From NCBI RefSeq assembly GCF_900142985.1, contig NZ_LT670849.1, forward strand, positions 744,001-808,000: a stretch of DNA of 64,000 nt. Reading direction: 5' to 3'. The DNA comes from Bradyrhizobium erythrophlei. Lineage in GTDB: Bacteria > Pseudomonadota > Alphaproteobacteria > Rhizobiales > Xanthobacteraceae. The notes under the pieces are model-generated. The model was not told the origin of the DNA. It ran no database searches and saw only the letters and a program-made list of their open reading frames with translations. Positions 16,788-26,280 of this stretch are shown here, in pieces. Position numbers and translations under genes: made by a program. The stretch's first letter is position 1, and each line of letters begins with the position of its first letter.

Positions 16788-17594
16788 TTAGGTCCCCGCT
16801 GATCGATCGCTGCGAGCTCGCTGCGAGACATGCCAGGGCAGCAACAATCGCTCGGCATAATCGACAAGGAAAAACAGCACGGTTCCAACGATGCCAAGCA
16901 GCAACAGCGAAACGAATACCCGCACGGTATCGAACTGCCCCTGCGCCACCAGGATCTGGAATCCGATACCATAATTGCCGGCGACGAACTCGCCGACGAT
17001 GGCGCCGACCAGCGCGAGCGAAATTCCGACTTTCATTCCCGCGAACAGGCTCGGCAACGCGCAAGGGAAACGGATTTTGGTCAGCACCGCCCAGGACGAT
17101 GCTTTGGAAACCCGCGCCAGATTCATCATGTCGGGGTCAACCGACCGTAAGCCCAGCACGGAATCGATGACGATCGGAAAGATTGCCAGCATCAAGGCAA
17201 TGGCAATCTTCGGCTCGGGCCCGGTTCCCATCCAGATCACGAATAGCGGCGCCAGCGCGACTTTCGGAATCGAGTTCAGCGCAACCAGAAGCGTGTAGAC
17301 CGTCCGTTCGAGAAACCGCGAATAGATGATCCCGACGGCGAGCGCGACGCCGAGCACGACGGCCAGCACAAAGCCAAACAACGTCATGACCAGCGTAAAT
17401 GCCAGATGGCGCAGGTATAAAGCCGGCGCCTGAAGAAATTCCACCACGACCATCGATGGCGCCGGCAATATCAGAGGCGACGGATGAAAGATGCGAACGC
17501 CCGCCTCCCACAGCAGGAGGGCCGCGGCGAGCACAACAACGATGTCGCGCGCCTCGCTTTCGCCGCCGAACAATCTCTTGAGCAGCGCCGTCAT
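16788..17594 (-). CDS. ABC importer permease, SsuC/TauC type
   Basis: A 268-residue permease with about six membrane helices. The cytoplasmic coupling (EAA) loop is the segment ...MMNLARVSKASSWAVLTKIRFPCALPSLFAGMKVG, and SLALVGAIVGEFVAGNYGIGF follows it as in nitrate/sulfonate/taurine-type permeases. Its start overlaps the stop of the ATPase gene (ATGA). It is the last gene of the minus-strand operon that begins with hyuA, so it probably imports the hydantoin- or lactam-like substrate of HyuAB (inference). Confidence 0.92.
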   Translation of the reverse strand: MTALLKRLFGGESEARDIVVVLAAALLLWEAGVRIFHPSPLILPAPSMVVVEFLQAPALYLRHLAFTLVMTLFGFVLAVVLGVALAVGIIYSRFLERTVYTLLVALNSIPKVALAPLFVIWMGTGPEPKIAIALMLAIFPIVIDSVLGLRSVDPDMMNLARVSKASSWAVLTKIRFPCALPSLFAGMKVGISLALVGAIVGEFVAGNYGIGFQILVAQGQFDTVRVFVSLLLLGIVGTVLFFLVDYAERLLLPWHVSQRARSDRSAGT

Positions 17595-18406
17595 TCCTTG
17601 AGAATCCCAAGCTCGGCGAAATGATGGCGGATACGCTGCACGTAGGCTGCGAATTCAGCGCTGTCGCGGACGGCAAGCCGCCGCGGCCGCGGCAGATCGA
17701 TCGTGATGGTGTCGACGATCTTGCCGGGCGCCTTGCTCATCATCACCACGCGATCGGACAGGAACACGGCTTCGACGATCGAATGGGTAATGAACAACAG
17801 CGTTTTTCGCGTGTCTTGCCAGATTTGCGCGAGTTCGACGTTGAGGTCGTCCCTCGTCATCGCATCGAGCGCGCCGAACGGCTCGTCCATCAGCAGCAGT
17901 TCGGGATCGGCCAGCAAGGCCCGGCAGATCGAGGCGCGCTGGCGCATGCCGCCGGAAAGCTCGAACGGGAAACGATCCTCGAATCCGGCGAGACCGAAGC
18001 GCTTGAGCAACGCCATCGCGCGGTCGCGCTCGGCCGGCGTCGGCTTGCGCGTAAATTCGATCGACAGCAACACGTTATCGAGAATGGTCCGCCAGTCGAG
18101 CAGCACGTCGCGCTGGAACACGGCCCCGAGCCTGTCCGGCGGCCCGTCCAGTTGACGCCCGGCGACACGCACCGAACCGGCGCTGACACCTTCCAGACCC
18201 GCGACCAGTTTCAGAAGCGTGCTCTTGCCGCAGCCCGACGGCCCGACCACGCTGATGAACTCATGCGGCCGGATGTCGAGATTGATGTCGACCAGCGCCG
18301 GAATCGGACCGCGCGACGACGCGTAGGTCTTGCTTACCTGGCTGAGAGAGACATAGGCGCCAGTCGCGTCGGGCACGCCGACCGCGGTCTCATTCGACGA
18401 GTACAT
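17591..18406 (-). CDS. ABC importer ATPase, SsuB/TauB type
   Basis: A 271-residue ATPase with Walker A GPSGCGKST, signature LSGGMRQR, Walker B LLLMDEPFGALD and the H-loop THSIVEA. These are in order and typical of nitrate/sulfonate/taurine importers. The ATG at 18406 overlaps the end of the binding-protein gene by 17 bp; a start at 18439 would add 11 residues. Neither has a strong ribosome-binding site, consistent with coupled translation. The stop overlaps the permease start. Confidence 0.92.
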   Translation of the reverse strand: MYSSNETAVGVPDATGAYVSLSQVSKTYASSRGPIPALVDINLDIRPHEFISVVGPSGCGKSTLLKLVAGLEGVSAGSVRVAGRQLDGPPDRLGAVFQRDVLLDWRTILDNVLLSIEFTRKPTPAERDRAMALLKRFGLAGFEDRFPFELSGGMRQRASICRALLADPELLLMDEPFGALDAMTRDDLNVELAQIWQDTRKTLLFITHSIVEAVFLSDRVVMMSKAPGKIVDTITIDLPRPRRLAVRDSAEFAAYVQRIRHHFAELGILKE

Positions 18407-19367
18407 TGGTATAGTAGTCCGAGACGTTCCAGCCCGCATTGACGACGCCGGCCGCTTCCATGGACTTGAGCGCGGCCTCCCAATCTTCCTTGGCCTGCCA
18501 CCCGATCGGCTTGCCCTTGCTCGCCGGCGTGTCGAAATAGTCGATCGTCAGCTTGATCTGACCGAGCAGGATCTTCTCATCGAGCCGCGCATCCGGCCGC
18601 TCGGCGATCATCGCCTTGACACCCTCCTCCGGATTTTCGCGCAGCACCTGCCAGGCGCGCTGCTCGACCTGGATCAGTTTATGCAAGGCGGCGCCCTTTG
18701 CCGCAATCGTATCCTCGCGAGCGACCAGACCGTAACTCGGGAAAGCGATGTTGGCGTCGGAAGCGAGCAGGCATTTCGACGGCCGGGACTGGTCGGCGAT
18801 CGGAAGCGCAGAGCCGACGGTCGACATCAGCCCGTCCGCGCGCTTCGCAATATACGTGCCCCACAGCGCCGCCGGGTCGACCACGTCGACCTTCAGGTCG
18901 CTGCGCGTCAGGCCGCCGGACTTCAGGTACTCATCGACGAATGGCGCCCATGGACTTGCCGCAAATACGACAACCGTCTTGCCGCGGAGGTCGGCGACCT
19001 TTCCGACCGGAGAATCCTTGTCGACGAGGACGCACAGATCGGTCTTGCGCTGAAAAGTGGCAATTGACTTGATGGTCGCGCCCTTGGCGCGCGCCGAGCC
19101 GACCAATCCAACCTGCACCTGTCCGACATCGGCCTGCCCGGCATTGACCAGCTGAATCGTATTGCCGGAGCCGCGGCCATCCTGGATATCGACGTCGAGG
19201 CCAGCTTCCTTGAACCAGCCCTTATATTGGGCGAGGTGCATCGCCGCCTGCACGCCCCAGGGCGAGAAGTCCAGCCGGACAGAGAGTTTGTCCGCCGCCG
19301 ATGCCGACGCTCCAGACAAGCCAGCACAGCCGGCAACAAGCAACGCCTTCAGCAGCAATCGTCTCAT
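18390..19367 (-). CDS. ABC importer substrate-binding protein, SsuA/NMT1 type
   Basis: A 325-residue secreted protein. A Sec signal peptide ends near SGASASA-AD, and the mature N terminus KLSVRLDFSPWGVQAAMHLAQYKGWFKEAGLDVDI is characteristic of the NMT1/ThiY/SsuA group, which binds pyrimidines, sulfonates and similar small molecules. GGAGTCGAAGG lies just before the ATG. It sits between tetR and the ATPase gene in the hyu operon. A WGVQAAM motif near the ligand site also occurs in pyrimidine-precursor binders, but specificity cannot be assigned. Confidence 0.9.
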   Translation of the reverse strand: MRRLLLKALLVAGCAGLSGASASAADKLSVRLDFSPWGVQAAMHLAQYKGWFKEAGLDVDIQDGRGSGNTIQLVNAGQADVGQVQVGLVGSARAKGATIKSIATFQRKTDLCVLVDKDSPVGKVADLRGKTVVVFAASPWAPFVDEYLKSGGLTRSDLKVDVVDPAALWGTYIAKRADGLMSTVGSALPIADQSRPSKCLLASDANIAFPSYGLVAREDTIAAKGAALHKLIQVEQRAWQVLRENPEEGVKAMIAERPDARLDEKILLGQIKLTIDYFDTPASKGKPIGWQAKEDWEAALKSMEAAGVVNAGWNVSDYYTNVLVE

Positions 19368-19400
19368 ACCTTCGACTCCGGTTTGATCGCGTCCATATCC

Positions 19401-20075
19401 TTAACCCTTCGCACCCGCCAGCGAAGATCCAAGCAGATAACCTAGCACGACCTCCACGACATGCTGACGGCGCTTGTTGACGCGCCTTCGCGCCGCCAGG
19501 TCCCGGTCAAGCAACCAGGAGAGCGTGTGCTGGTTGGAGAGGAAGAAATAGGCCAGGCCTGAAATCGACAGGTAAAGGTCGACGGCGTCGACGTCGGGGC
19601 GGAAAATGCCCGTAGACTGACCACGCTTGAGCAAGATCTCGATCGTGTCCAGCAGCCCGCTATAGAGCGGCTTGATCGACCGCGAGCGCTTCAAATACTC
19701 GCCGAAATGAATGTTCTCGACGCTCATCAGCCGGATCAGTTCGGGCGTCGCCACGAAGTGGTCGAAGGTGCTCTCTACCAGCCGCCGGATGCCTTCCACC
19801 GGCGGCAGCTCGCGCAAATCCTCGTCGCGCTGGCGCTCGCGTAGACCCGCATAGATGCCCTCGAGCACGGCAAGATAGAGTGCGTCCTTTGACCCGAAAT
19901 AATGATAGATCAGGTTCTTGTTGACGCCGGACAGGTTGGCAATGCGATCGACGCGCGCACCGCTTAGGCCGTAGGACACGAACTCCTGGCGTGCCGCATC
20001 CAGAATCCTGGCGCGGCTCGCTTCCGGATTGCGCGTTGCCTTGCGCGCGGCAGTTCCGGCGACCTCAACCGCCAT
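19401..20075 (-). CDS. TetR-family transcriptional regulator
   Basis: A 224-residue repressor. The N-terminal HTH (SRARILDAARQEFVSYGLSGARVDRIANLSGVNKNLIYHYFGSKDALYLAVLE) is complete; the C-terminal part is a helical ligand-binding domain of the kind that senses small effectors. The ATG at 20075 overlaps the end of hyuB by 11 bp; a longer frame reading back through hyuB is rejected. Lying inside the operon, it probably represses the whole unit through the palindrome at 23908-23925 (inference). Confidence 0.92.
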   Translation of the reverse strand: MAVEVAGTAARKATRNPEASRARILDAARQEFVSYGLSGARVDRIANLSGVNKNLIYHYFGSKDALYLAVLEGIYAGLRERQRDEDLRELPPVEGIRRLVESTFDHFVATPELIRLMSVENIHFGEYLKRSRSIKPLYSGLLDTIEILLKRGQSTGIFRPDVDAVDLYLSISGLAYFFLSNQHTLSWLLDRDLAARRRVNKRRQHVVEVVLGYLLGSSLAGAKG

Positions 20076-21810
20076 GGCGCTCGCCTTCACTGGCACCGGC
20101 ACGCGAGCTACGAAGTCGCACTGTTGCCGCCGCGTCCAACTGGCCAGACGGCGCCAGGACGACCGCATGGTGCTCGGCGGCGTAGGCCGCCGTGATCTTT
20201 CCGTCGAGCACATCCTCGATGACTTCCTGGGGATCGCGCGCCAGGGGATCGCCAAAACCGCCGGCGCCCGCCTGCTCGTGAACAATCAGCGTACCCTTGC
20301 CGATACGGGTTGTGATCTTTCCCGGCAATGCCTTCCGCTCGTTGCCGACTTCCATGAAATTGCGCGACCGCCCGCCGGGCGAACCGCCGGCAAGACCATA
20401 AGGCGCGAACCGCACGCGATCGGTGCGCATCTGCAATAGCGCCTCGTCGGCGAGGATGCGGTAACTCCGGCGGATGCCGACGCCGCCGCGATAGCGCCCC
20501 GCGCCACAACTGTCCGGCACAAAGGAATAATCCTCGATCCGCACCGGGTGCTCGGCCTCCATCACCTCGACCGGCATGTTGGACAGATTTTGCGACGCAT
20601 TGGTCACGGCCTCGATACCGTCTTTGTCCGGGCGGCCACCCCAGGCGCCACAGATCATGTCGACGATGATGAAAGGTTGCCGGTTCGGGCGCAGTCCGCT
20701 GATGCAGATCACGCTGTTGCCGCCCTCGCCAGCCGCCGGCACGCGATCCGGCACGATCTGGGCCAACGCGCCGAGCATGGTGTCAAACACCCGGTAACCC
20801 GTGAGCGCCCGCGCTGCGCACGGTCCAGGCATGACCGGATTCAACACCGACGCCTCCGGCGCCTTGACCTTGATGCAGCGGAACAGCCCGACATTGTTGG
20901 GCAGGTCCTTGGCGAGCACGCAGCGCACGCTCAGATAGGTGAGCGAGTGGGTGAAGCTCAATGTCGAGTTGAGCGCGCCGCGAACCTGCGGCGAGGAGCC
21001 GGTGTAGTCGACAAGCAGCGTGCCGTCGTCGTTGACCGTGATCGCAACCTTGATCGGAATCGGCTGATCCGAGAAACCGTCATCGTCGATGTGATCGACA
21101 AAGCGATAGGTACCCTTCGGCCAACCCTTGATTTCTTGTCGGGTCATGCGTTCGGCATAGTCGAGCAGCTCCTGCATGTAGGCGTCGACGTCGTCGGCGC
21201 CATAACGCTGCATGAGCTTTTCCAGGCCGCGCTTGCCGACCTGGGCCGCGGCAAACTGCGCCGACAGATCGCCCCAGACGCGATCCGGCACGCGTACATT
21301 GATCTTGATCAGCGCTTCTAGCGTCTTGTCGAGCACGCCACGGTCGTAGAGCTTCAGCGGCGGGATGCGAAGGCCTTCCTGATAGATCTCGGTGGAGTCC
21401 GACGCGTTCGAGCCCGGCACGCGGCCACCGACATCGGTGTGATGGCAGATCACCACGGCAAAGGCGCGCCGTTTGCCGCCATGGAAGATCGGCACGAACA
21501 TGAAGATATCGGGCAGATGCATACCGCCATGATAGGGATCGTTCATGATGACGACGTCCCCTTCATGAAGGTCGCCCTCGAACTTCCCGAGCACGGACGC
21601 CATCGCCTCGGGGATCGCGCCGAGGTGTTGGGCAATGGTCTTGGCCTGCGCCACCATCTGACCGTCGCCCGCGCACAGCGCCGCGGAGAAATCCATCACG
21701 TCCTTGACGATCTCGGACCGCGCAATGCGCACGACGGTGTAGGCCATGTCGTCGGCGATCGAGTCGAGGCCGCTCTTGATGACGGCAAAGGTGATGGGGT
21801 CGACCTTCAT
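20065..21810 (-). CDS. Hydantoinase B / oxoprolinase / acetophenone carboxylase family subunit (HyuB)
   Basis: A 581-residue subunit matching HyuB in length and in its opening (DPITFAVIKSGLDSIADDMAYTVVRIARS). It also has NDPYHGGMHLPDIFMFVPIFH near 90-110 and the H-T-D-V-G-G site. With HyuA it forms an ATP-dependent enzyme opening a cyclic amide (hydantoin, 5-oxoproline, lactam) or carboxylating a ketone. Its start overlaps the hyuA stop (ATGA). The operon setting with an importer favours catabolism of an imported cyclic compound; the sequence does not say which. Confidence 0.93.
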   Translation of the reverse strand: MKVDPITFAVIKSGLDSIADDMAYTVVRIARSEIVKDVMDFSAALCAGDGQMVAQAKTIAQHLGAIPEAMASVLGKFEGDLHEGDVVIMNDPYHGGMHLPDIFMFVPIFHGGKRRAFAVVICHHTDVGGRVPGSNASDSTEIYQEGLRIPPLKLYDRGVLDKTLEALIKINVRVPDRVWGDLSAQFAAAQVGKRGLEKLMQRYGADDVDAYMQELLDYAERMTRQEIKGWPKGTYRFVDHIDDDGFSDQPIPIKVAITVNDDGTLLVDYTGSSPQVRGALNSTLSFTHSLTYLSVRCVLAKDLPNNVGLFRCIKVKAPEASVLNPVMPGPCAARALTGYRVFDTMLGALAQIVPDRVPAAGEGGNSVICISGLRPNRQPFIIVDMICGAWGGRPDKDGIEAVTNASQNLSNMPVEVMEAEHPVRIEDYSFVPDSCGAGRYRGGVGIRRSYRILADEALLQMRTDRVRFAPYGLAGGSPGGRSRNFMEVGNERKALPGKITTRIGKGTLIVHEQAGAGGFGDPLARDPQEVIEDVLDGKITAAYAAEHHAVVLAPSGQLDAAATVRLRSSRAGASEGERHGG

Positions 21811-23891
21811 GGCGCAAACTCCAGCACGATGCAGCCGATGGCGTCCTTGTGGACGCGCGCATCCGGCGGCACCACGATCGTGGCATCGAACTCTTCGATG
21901 ATCAGCGGACCCGGTCGCGGCTTATCGTCGATAGCGGCGCGATCGACGATGTCGACGGCCAGCGCCGGCTCACCGCGCGCAAAGGATATCTGCCGTGTGC
22001 CCGAACCCGACGCGCCAGCCCGTGGCGCAATCTTCATGGCGCGAAAATCAAGCCGGTTGTCTCGCAAACCCCTGCCCGCGACGCGAACCTTCATCAGTTC
22101 GATCGGAGTATGGTCCTGATAGCCATAGGTCTTGAGATATTCGGCGACGAAGCGCTCGCGGATTTGCGCAAAGTCCTCACCCTCGAAGGGAACGGTGAGT
22201 TCGGTCGCCTGACCTTCGTGACGCAGGTCGGCCTCCCACAGGAACGCGGTGCGCCCGGTGTGATAGCCGTCACCCGCGAGCTGCGCGGCGACCTGATTTT
22301 GCAACTCGCGCTTGATGGCGCGGAGATCGTCGACGGTCATCGTATCGATCCGCCGGCCGATGGTCTTGAGCCCGGTATGCTCAACGTCAGAAGCCAGCAT
22401 GCCGATCGCGCTGAATACGCCGGACATCGGCGGCACCACCACGAGTGGAATCCCGAGCTGGCGCGCCAGATCAGGTGCGTGCACGCCGCCATTGCCACCA
22501 AACGCCATCAGCGTGAGATCGCGCGGATCGCGGCCGCGCTCGATGGTAACCGCACGCACGGCCCGCGCCATGGCGGCGTTCGCGACCGCCCGAATGCCGT
22601 GCGCGGCGTCGGCGAGCGGCAGCTTGAGCGGCTTGCCGACATGGTTCTGGATCGCAGCTTCGCTGCGTGAGCGGTCGATTGCGAGTTTGCCGCCAGCGAG
22701 CGAGTTCGGATTGATAAAACCGAGCACGACATTGGCGTCGGTTACGGTGGGCCGGTCGTTGCCAAGGCCGTAGCAGGCCGGCCCCGGCACAGCGCCCGCG
22801 GATTGAGGGCCGACCACGAGCAACCCGCCGTGATCGATCGAAGCCAGCGAGCCACCGCCTGCGCCGACCTCGGCGATGTCGATCGCGGGCACTTTGAGCA
22901 TATAACCGCCAGCCTTGATGAAACGGCTCGACGTCGAAATGCCGTCGCGAAACTCATATTCCGACGTCATCGTCGGCCGGCCGTCCTCGATGATAACGGC
23001 CTTGGCGGTGGTGCCGCCCATATCAAACACGATAACGTCGCGGTCATCGCGCGCGATGCCGAGACGCGCCGCGCCGATGACGCCACCCGCCGGTCCCGAC
23101 GCCACCACCATGACCGGCTTTTCACAAGTTACGTCGGCAGCCAGCATGCCCCCGTTGGAGGTCATGACCAGGATCGGCGCCTTGACGCCGATCCCGCGTA
23201 ACCCCTCCTGCAAGCGTTGCAGGTACGCACGCATCGTCGCGAGCAGATAGGCATTCACGACCGTGGTGCTGGTGCGCTCATATTCCTTCATCTCCGGCAG
23301 CACGGCGCATGATGTCGTGACCAGCAGCTTTGGAAAGCGCGCGCGCAAAATCGCCGCCGCTTCAAGCTCATGCGCGGGATTTCGATAGGAATTGATGAAG
23401 ACGACTGCGGCGGCCTCGATGTCCTGGGCAACCAGCGCTTCACCAGCAGCCACAACGTTCGCCTCGGACAGCGGCTCGACCACCGAACCATCGGCTGCCA
23501 TTCGTTCGGTCACCTCGAGCCGATGGCGGCGCGGCACCAGAGGCGCCGGCTTGTCCCAGGTCAGATCGAACATGTCGGGCATTCGGATACGCCCGATTTC
23601 CAGCACGTCGCGAAATCCCCGCGTCGTGATCAGGCCGGTCCGCGCGCCCTTTCGTTGCAGGATGGTGTTGGAGCCGACGGTCGTGCCATGCAGCACCTCG
23701 GCCACCGCAGCGGGATCGATCGAGAGCTCGGCAAGGAGCTGCGCCACGCCCTCGACCACAGCTATGCTGGGGTCATCCGGGGTCGATGAAATCTTGCTCT
23801 GATGGATCAGGCCCGCGTCGGCCAGCAATGCGATATCGGTAAACGTGCCGCCGATATCGACCGCTATCCGAACACGCCCCATCTGGTCCAT
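21807..23891 (-). CDS. Hydantoinase A / oxoprolinase family subunit (HyuA), ATP-binding
   Basis: A 694-residue subunit with the actin-like ATPase signature RIAVDIGGTFTDIALL near 7-22, a second phosphate motif VFDMGGTTAKA near 288-298, and VASGPAGGVIGA between them. The size and order match HyuA of N-methylhydantoinase, 5-oxoprolinase and acetophenone carboxylase. It is the first gene of a six-gene minus-strand operon: hyuA, hyuB, tetR, binding protein, ATPase, permease. The start at 23891 lies 16 bp downstream of a strong palindrome. TTGACA at 23949-23944 on this strand could serve as the -35 box. Confidence 0.93.
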   Translation of the reverse strand: MDQMGRVRIAVDIGGTFTDIALLADAGLIHQSKISSTPDDPSIAVVEGVAQLLAELSIDPAAVAEVLHGTTVGSNTILQRKGARTGLITTRGFRDVLEIGRIRMPDMFDLTWDKPAPLVPRRHRLEVTERMAADGSVVEPLSEANVVAAGEALVAQDIEAAAVVFINSYRNPAHELEAAAILRARFPKLLVTTSCAVLPEMKEYERTSTTVVNAYLLATMRAYLQRLQEGLRGIGVKAPILVMTSNGGMLAADVTCEKPVMVVASGPAGGVIGAARLGIARDDRDVIVFDMGGTTAKAVIIEDGRPTMTSEYEFRDGISTSSRFIKAGGYMLKVPAIDIAEVGAGGGSLASIDHGGLLVVGPQSAGAVPGPACYGLGNDRPTVTDANVVLGFINPNSLAGGKLAIDRSRSEAAIQNHVGKPLKLPLADAAHGIRAVANAAMARAVRAVTIERGRDPRDLTLMAFGGNGGVHAPDLARQLGIPLVVVPPMSGVFSAIGMLASDVEHTGLKTIGRRIDTMTVDDLRAIKRELQNQVAAQLAGDGYHTGRTAFLWEADLRHEGQATELTVPFEGEDFAQIRERFVAEYLKTYGYQDHTPIELMKVRVAGRGLRDNRLDFRAMKIAPRAGASGSGTRQISFARGEPALAVDIVDRAAIDDKPRPGPLIIEEFDATIVVPPDARVHKDAIGCIVLEFAP

Positions 23892-23907
23892 CTTTGCCCG
23901 CCCATGC

Positions 23908-23925
23908 TGACTAACCAGTTAGTCA
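23908..23925 (-). promoter_or_regulatory. Candidate TetR operator at the hyuA promoter
   Basis: TGACTAAC and GTTAGTCA are perfect 8-bp arms around a two-base centre, ending 16 bp before the hyuA start. The site overlaps the likely -10 region that would follow the TTGACA at 23949-23944. TetR-type operators commonly look like this, and a TetR gene lies within the operon. Confidence 0.65.
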
Positions 23926-24044
23926 ATACCGGGTCGCAATGCCTGTCAAGGCGCTGGCCCAGACGTCGAGGCCCTCATCGCTTCGGCGCAAACCTCCCCA
24001 TGGCTGCGATTGCCGATCAGGCCGAGCGCTGGCTGGGTGATTGG

Positions 24045-24947
24045 CTAGAGGGCGACCGATGAACGCCCGGCGAGGTCAGCTTTGACCAGACGATTTCGGA
24101 GTTCGCCGATACCCGACGCCCGAACAACGACCTCATCACTCTCTTTTAGGAAGACCTGGGGCTCGCGCGCGTTACCGATCCCGCTCGGCGTCCCCGTCAA
24201 CAGCACATCGCCGGGGTGCACGGTCATGCCAAACGTCAATTCCGCGATTAACTCCTCGATCGGAAAAGCCATCTGCCCCACCAGCGCACTTTGCATGGTC
24301 TGGCCATTGAGCGTCAGTTCGATGCGCAAGTTCGGCACATCGAGTTCGTCGGGGGTGACGATCACCGGACCGAGCGGCATGGTCCGATCGATACTCTTGC
24401 CTTTCAACCACTGCCCGCCATGCCGGCGTTGAAGGTCACGCTGCGAGACATCATTGGCGAGCGTAAGGCCAAAGACATGGTCCCAGGCGCAGTCAGCGGG
24501 AATGCTTCTGCCGGCCTTGCCAAAGACGATAGCGATCTCGGCTTCGTAGTCCCATTTTTTTGATACGCGTTCGTCGAACGCGATGTCATCGAACGGGCCG
24601 ATCACCGTTTCGGGCGATTTGGTGAAAAATGTCGGTCCGTGGGGGCGCGGCACATCCTGCCCTTCCCGCTTGCCTTCGCTTTCATAGAAGTGATCCCAGT
24701 AGTTCCAGCCGCAGCAAAGGACGTCGCGCCGAAATCGTATAATCGGGGAGCCGACTACGGCCTCGTCCAGCGGCACGCGCGCGGAACCGGCCGCGCGCAT
24801 ATGCGCGGCAAGTTCGGACCTGGCCGCCTCACCACCCTCGATAAAGGCGACGAGATCCTGGTAGCGCTCGGGAAGAACAACGGCTTGATCGCCGTCGATG
24901 ACGGCCGGGACCCAGGCCGCCCCGTTCCTGATCGTCAGAAACTTCAT
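24045..24947 (-). CDS. Fumarylacetoacetate hydrolase family protein
   Basis: A 300-residue FAH-fold enzyme. The metal-binding segment KWDYEAEIAIVFGKAGR lies near 130-146, followed by GLTLANDVSQRDLQ and a closing LTGTPSGIG. Family members hydrolyse C-C bonds or decarboxylate or isomerise 2-oxo acids late in aromatic pathways (fumarylpyruvate, oxalocrotonate, 2-oxohept-3-enedioate). GGTGGAAG precedes the ATG. It is the last gene of the eleven-gene operon and lies 37 bp after a small cupin gene. Confidence 0.92.
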   Translation of the reverse strand: MKFLTIRNGAAWVPAVIDGDQAVVLPERYQDLVAFIEGGEAARSELAAHMRAAGSARVPLDEAVVGSPIIRFRRDVLCCGWNYWDHFYESEGKREGQDVPRPHGPTFFTKSPETVIGPFDDIAFDERVSKKWDYEAEIAIVFGKAGRSIPADCAWDHVFGLTLANDVSQRDLQRRHGGQWLKGKSIDRTMPLGPVIVTPDELDVPNLRIELTLNGQTMQSALVGQMAFPIEELIAELTFGMTVHPGDVLLTGTPSGIGNAREPQVFLKESDEVVVRASGIGELRNRLVKADLAGRSSVAL

Positions 24948-24984
24948 CTTCCACCCGGGATCGAGGCGGCCATGCGCGAGAGCA

Positions 24985-25296
24985 TCACTTGATCTCGATC
25001 AGGACATTCCGGTATTGCCAATCGCTCACATTCAGCAATTCGTGCGGCGCCCCCGCTTCGCGCCAAAGCACCCCGCCAACCGTCTCGTTCGTTTCCTTTT
25101 CACGCCCATCTTCGAAATACATAATATTCTTGCCCTTGGTCATGGGAACAATGACGTAGGGAAGATCATGCTTGTGCCACGCCTGCCGTTCACCCGGATC
25201 GAGCTTCACGCCCCAGATACGAACGCGATCGTTCTCGAACAGGATCTCGTCCCCAATCGGACCAAGTTCCGGTCCGCGCGGTGATGGGCCTTTCAT
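24985..25296 (-). CDS. Small single-domain cupin
   Basis: A 103-residue protein forming one beta-barrel. Cupin motif 1 is HKHDLPYVIVPMTKG with an HxH pair and motif 2 is GAPHELLNVSD. It is too short for a typical ring-cleavage dioxygenase of the 3-hydroxyanthranilate type, so it may be a small isomerase or lyase-like cupin or an accessory protein. The ATG overlaps the amidohydrolase stop (ATGA), implying coupled translation. Function not assigned. Confidence 0.8.
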   Translation of the reverse strand: MKGPSPRGPELGPIGDEILFENDRVRIWGVKLDPGERQAWHKHDLPYVIVPMTKGKNIMYFEDGREKETNETVGGVLWREAGAPHELLNVSDWQYRNVLIEIK

Positions 25297-26273
25297 GCTT
25301 CCGTCTCCTTTGCGAGTCTGTCGGGATTGTCACAGAAAATACGCTTGCGGCGCGGCTCGTCGAGATCAGCCATTTGCGCGTGAGGCTCGATGAGCCCCAT
25401 CGGGAACGGCCAGTCGGACCCGAAGACCACATTGCCTTCGCCAAATGTCTGTTCCGCCAATGCCAAAGACTCAGCGTCATGCGCGATGCAATCGACGCAG
25501 ACGTTCCTGAAGATCTTTTTCGGCGACAGCCGCTTGGTATCGACACCTGGCCGTGCTGTGTCGAAACCCCGCTCAAAACGGCCGGCCACCATCGGCAGCA
25601 CGCCTCCGGAATGAGCGAAGCAGAAGCGAATCCTCGCGAAATGCTCAAACACACCGCCAAATGTCAGATGAGCGATCGCCATCGCCGTCTCATAGGGGTT
25701 GCCGAGCAGGTTGGACAAATAGAACGCGGTCAGTCGACCATCGGCGCACTCGCCCGGATGGAAAAACACAAACGCACCCGCCTCGTCGAGCACGCGCCAT
25801 AATGGCTCGTAGGCTTCGTCGGAGAGCACTTGGCCGCCGTCGCTGCTGGATGGCGCGCCGAACCGGCGATGACCACGCGCGATCCACTCTTTCGCCGTCG
25901 CGGCGGCGACGTCCGGCGCCTGCAAAGGCAGATGAGGCAGCGGTGCGAGACGATCGGGGTATTCGGAAGCGATGCCGGCAAGCCCGTTGTTGGCGTAAGT
26001 CGTCCAGGCGCGAGCGGCGTCACCCTGCAAGTGCCCGCGGTAGAGCGGCGGCGGAATCGAAACCCACGCCTTCGCCACGGCGTTGCGATCCATCCAGGCG
26101 ACCAGCGCCGGTGGATCGAATAATGGCTTCATGCCGACAGCATGGCCATCGACCAACAGGATATTTTTGTCGGCGTGCCACGTCACGCCATCGATCGCCG
26201 CCAGTTTCTCGGGCACGATCGGCGCAAGATGGGCGTGCACGTCAAGGGCTATGCGTTGCGACTTTCCGCTCAT
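25293..26273 (-). CDS. Amidohydrolase 2 family enzyme (ACMSD-like decarboxylase/hydrolase)
   Basis: A 326-residue TIM-barrel metalloenzyme. Its metal ligands can be picked out as DVHAH near residue 10, FFHPGE near the middle, FAHSGG and GSDWPFPMG near the end. That is the pattern of the aminocarboxymuconate-semialdehyde / carboxyvanillate / gamma-resorcylate decarboxylase family. GAGGAT lies upstream of the ATG at 26273; a longer in-frame start would run into the monooxygenase gene. The position between a monooxygenase and an FAH enzyme suggests decarboxylation or hydrolysis of a ring-opened or carboxylated intermediate. Confidence 0.9.
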   Translation of the reverse strand: MSGKSQRIALDVHAHLAPIVPEKLAAIDGVTWHADKNILLVDGHAVGMKPLFDPPALVAWMDRNAVAKAWVSIPPPLYRGHLQGDAARAWTTYANNGLAGIASEYPDRLAPLPHLPLQAPDVAAATAKEWIARGHRRFGAPSSSDGGQVLSDEAYEPLWRVLDEAGAFVFFHPGECADGRLTAFYLSNLLGNPYETAMAIAHLTFGGVFEHFARIRFCFAHSGGVLPMVAGRFERGFDTARPGVDTKRLSPKKIFRNVCVDCIAHDAESLALAEQTFGEGNVVFGSDWPFPMGLIEPHAQMADLDEPRRKRIFCDNPDRLAKETEA

Positions 26274-26280
26274 TGGATCC

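Noticed and set aside
14641..17064. An 807-codon minus-strand frame across the binding-protein and GntR genes
   Set aside because: It runs through several clear genes on the other strand and reads as Arg/His/Gly-rich noise.
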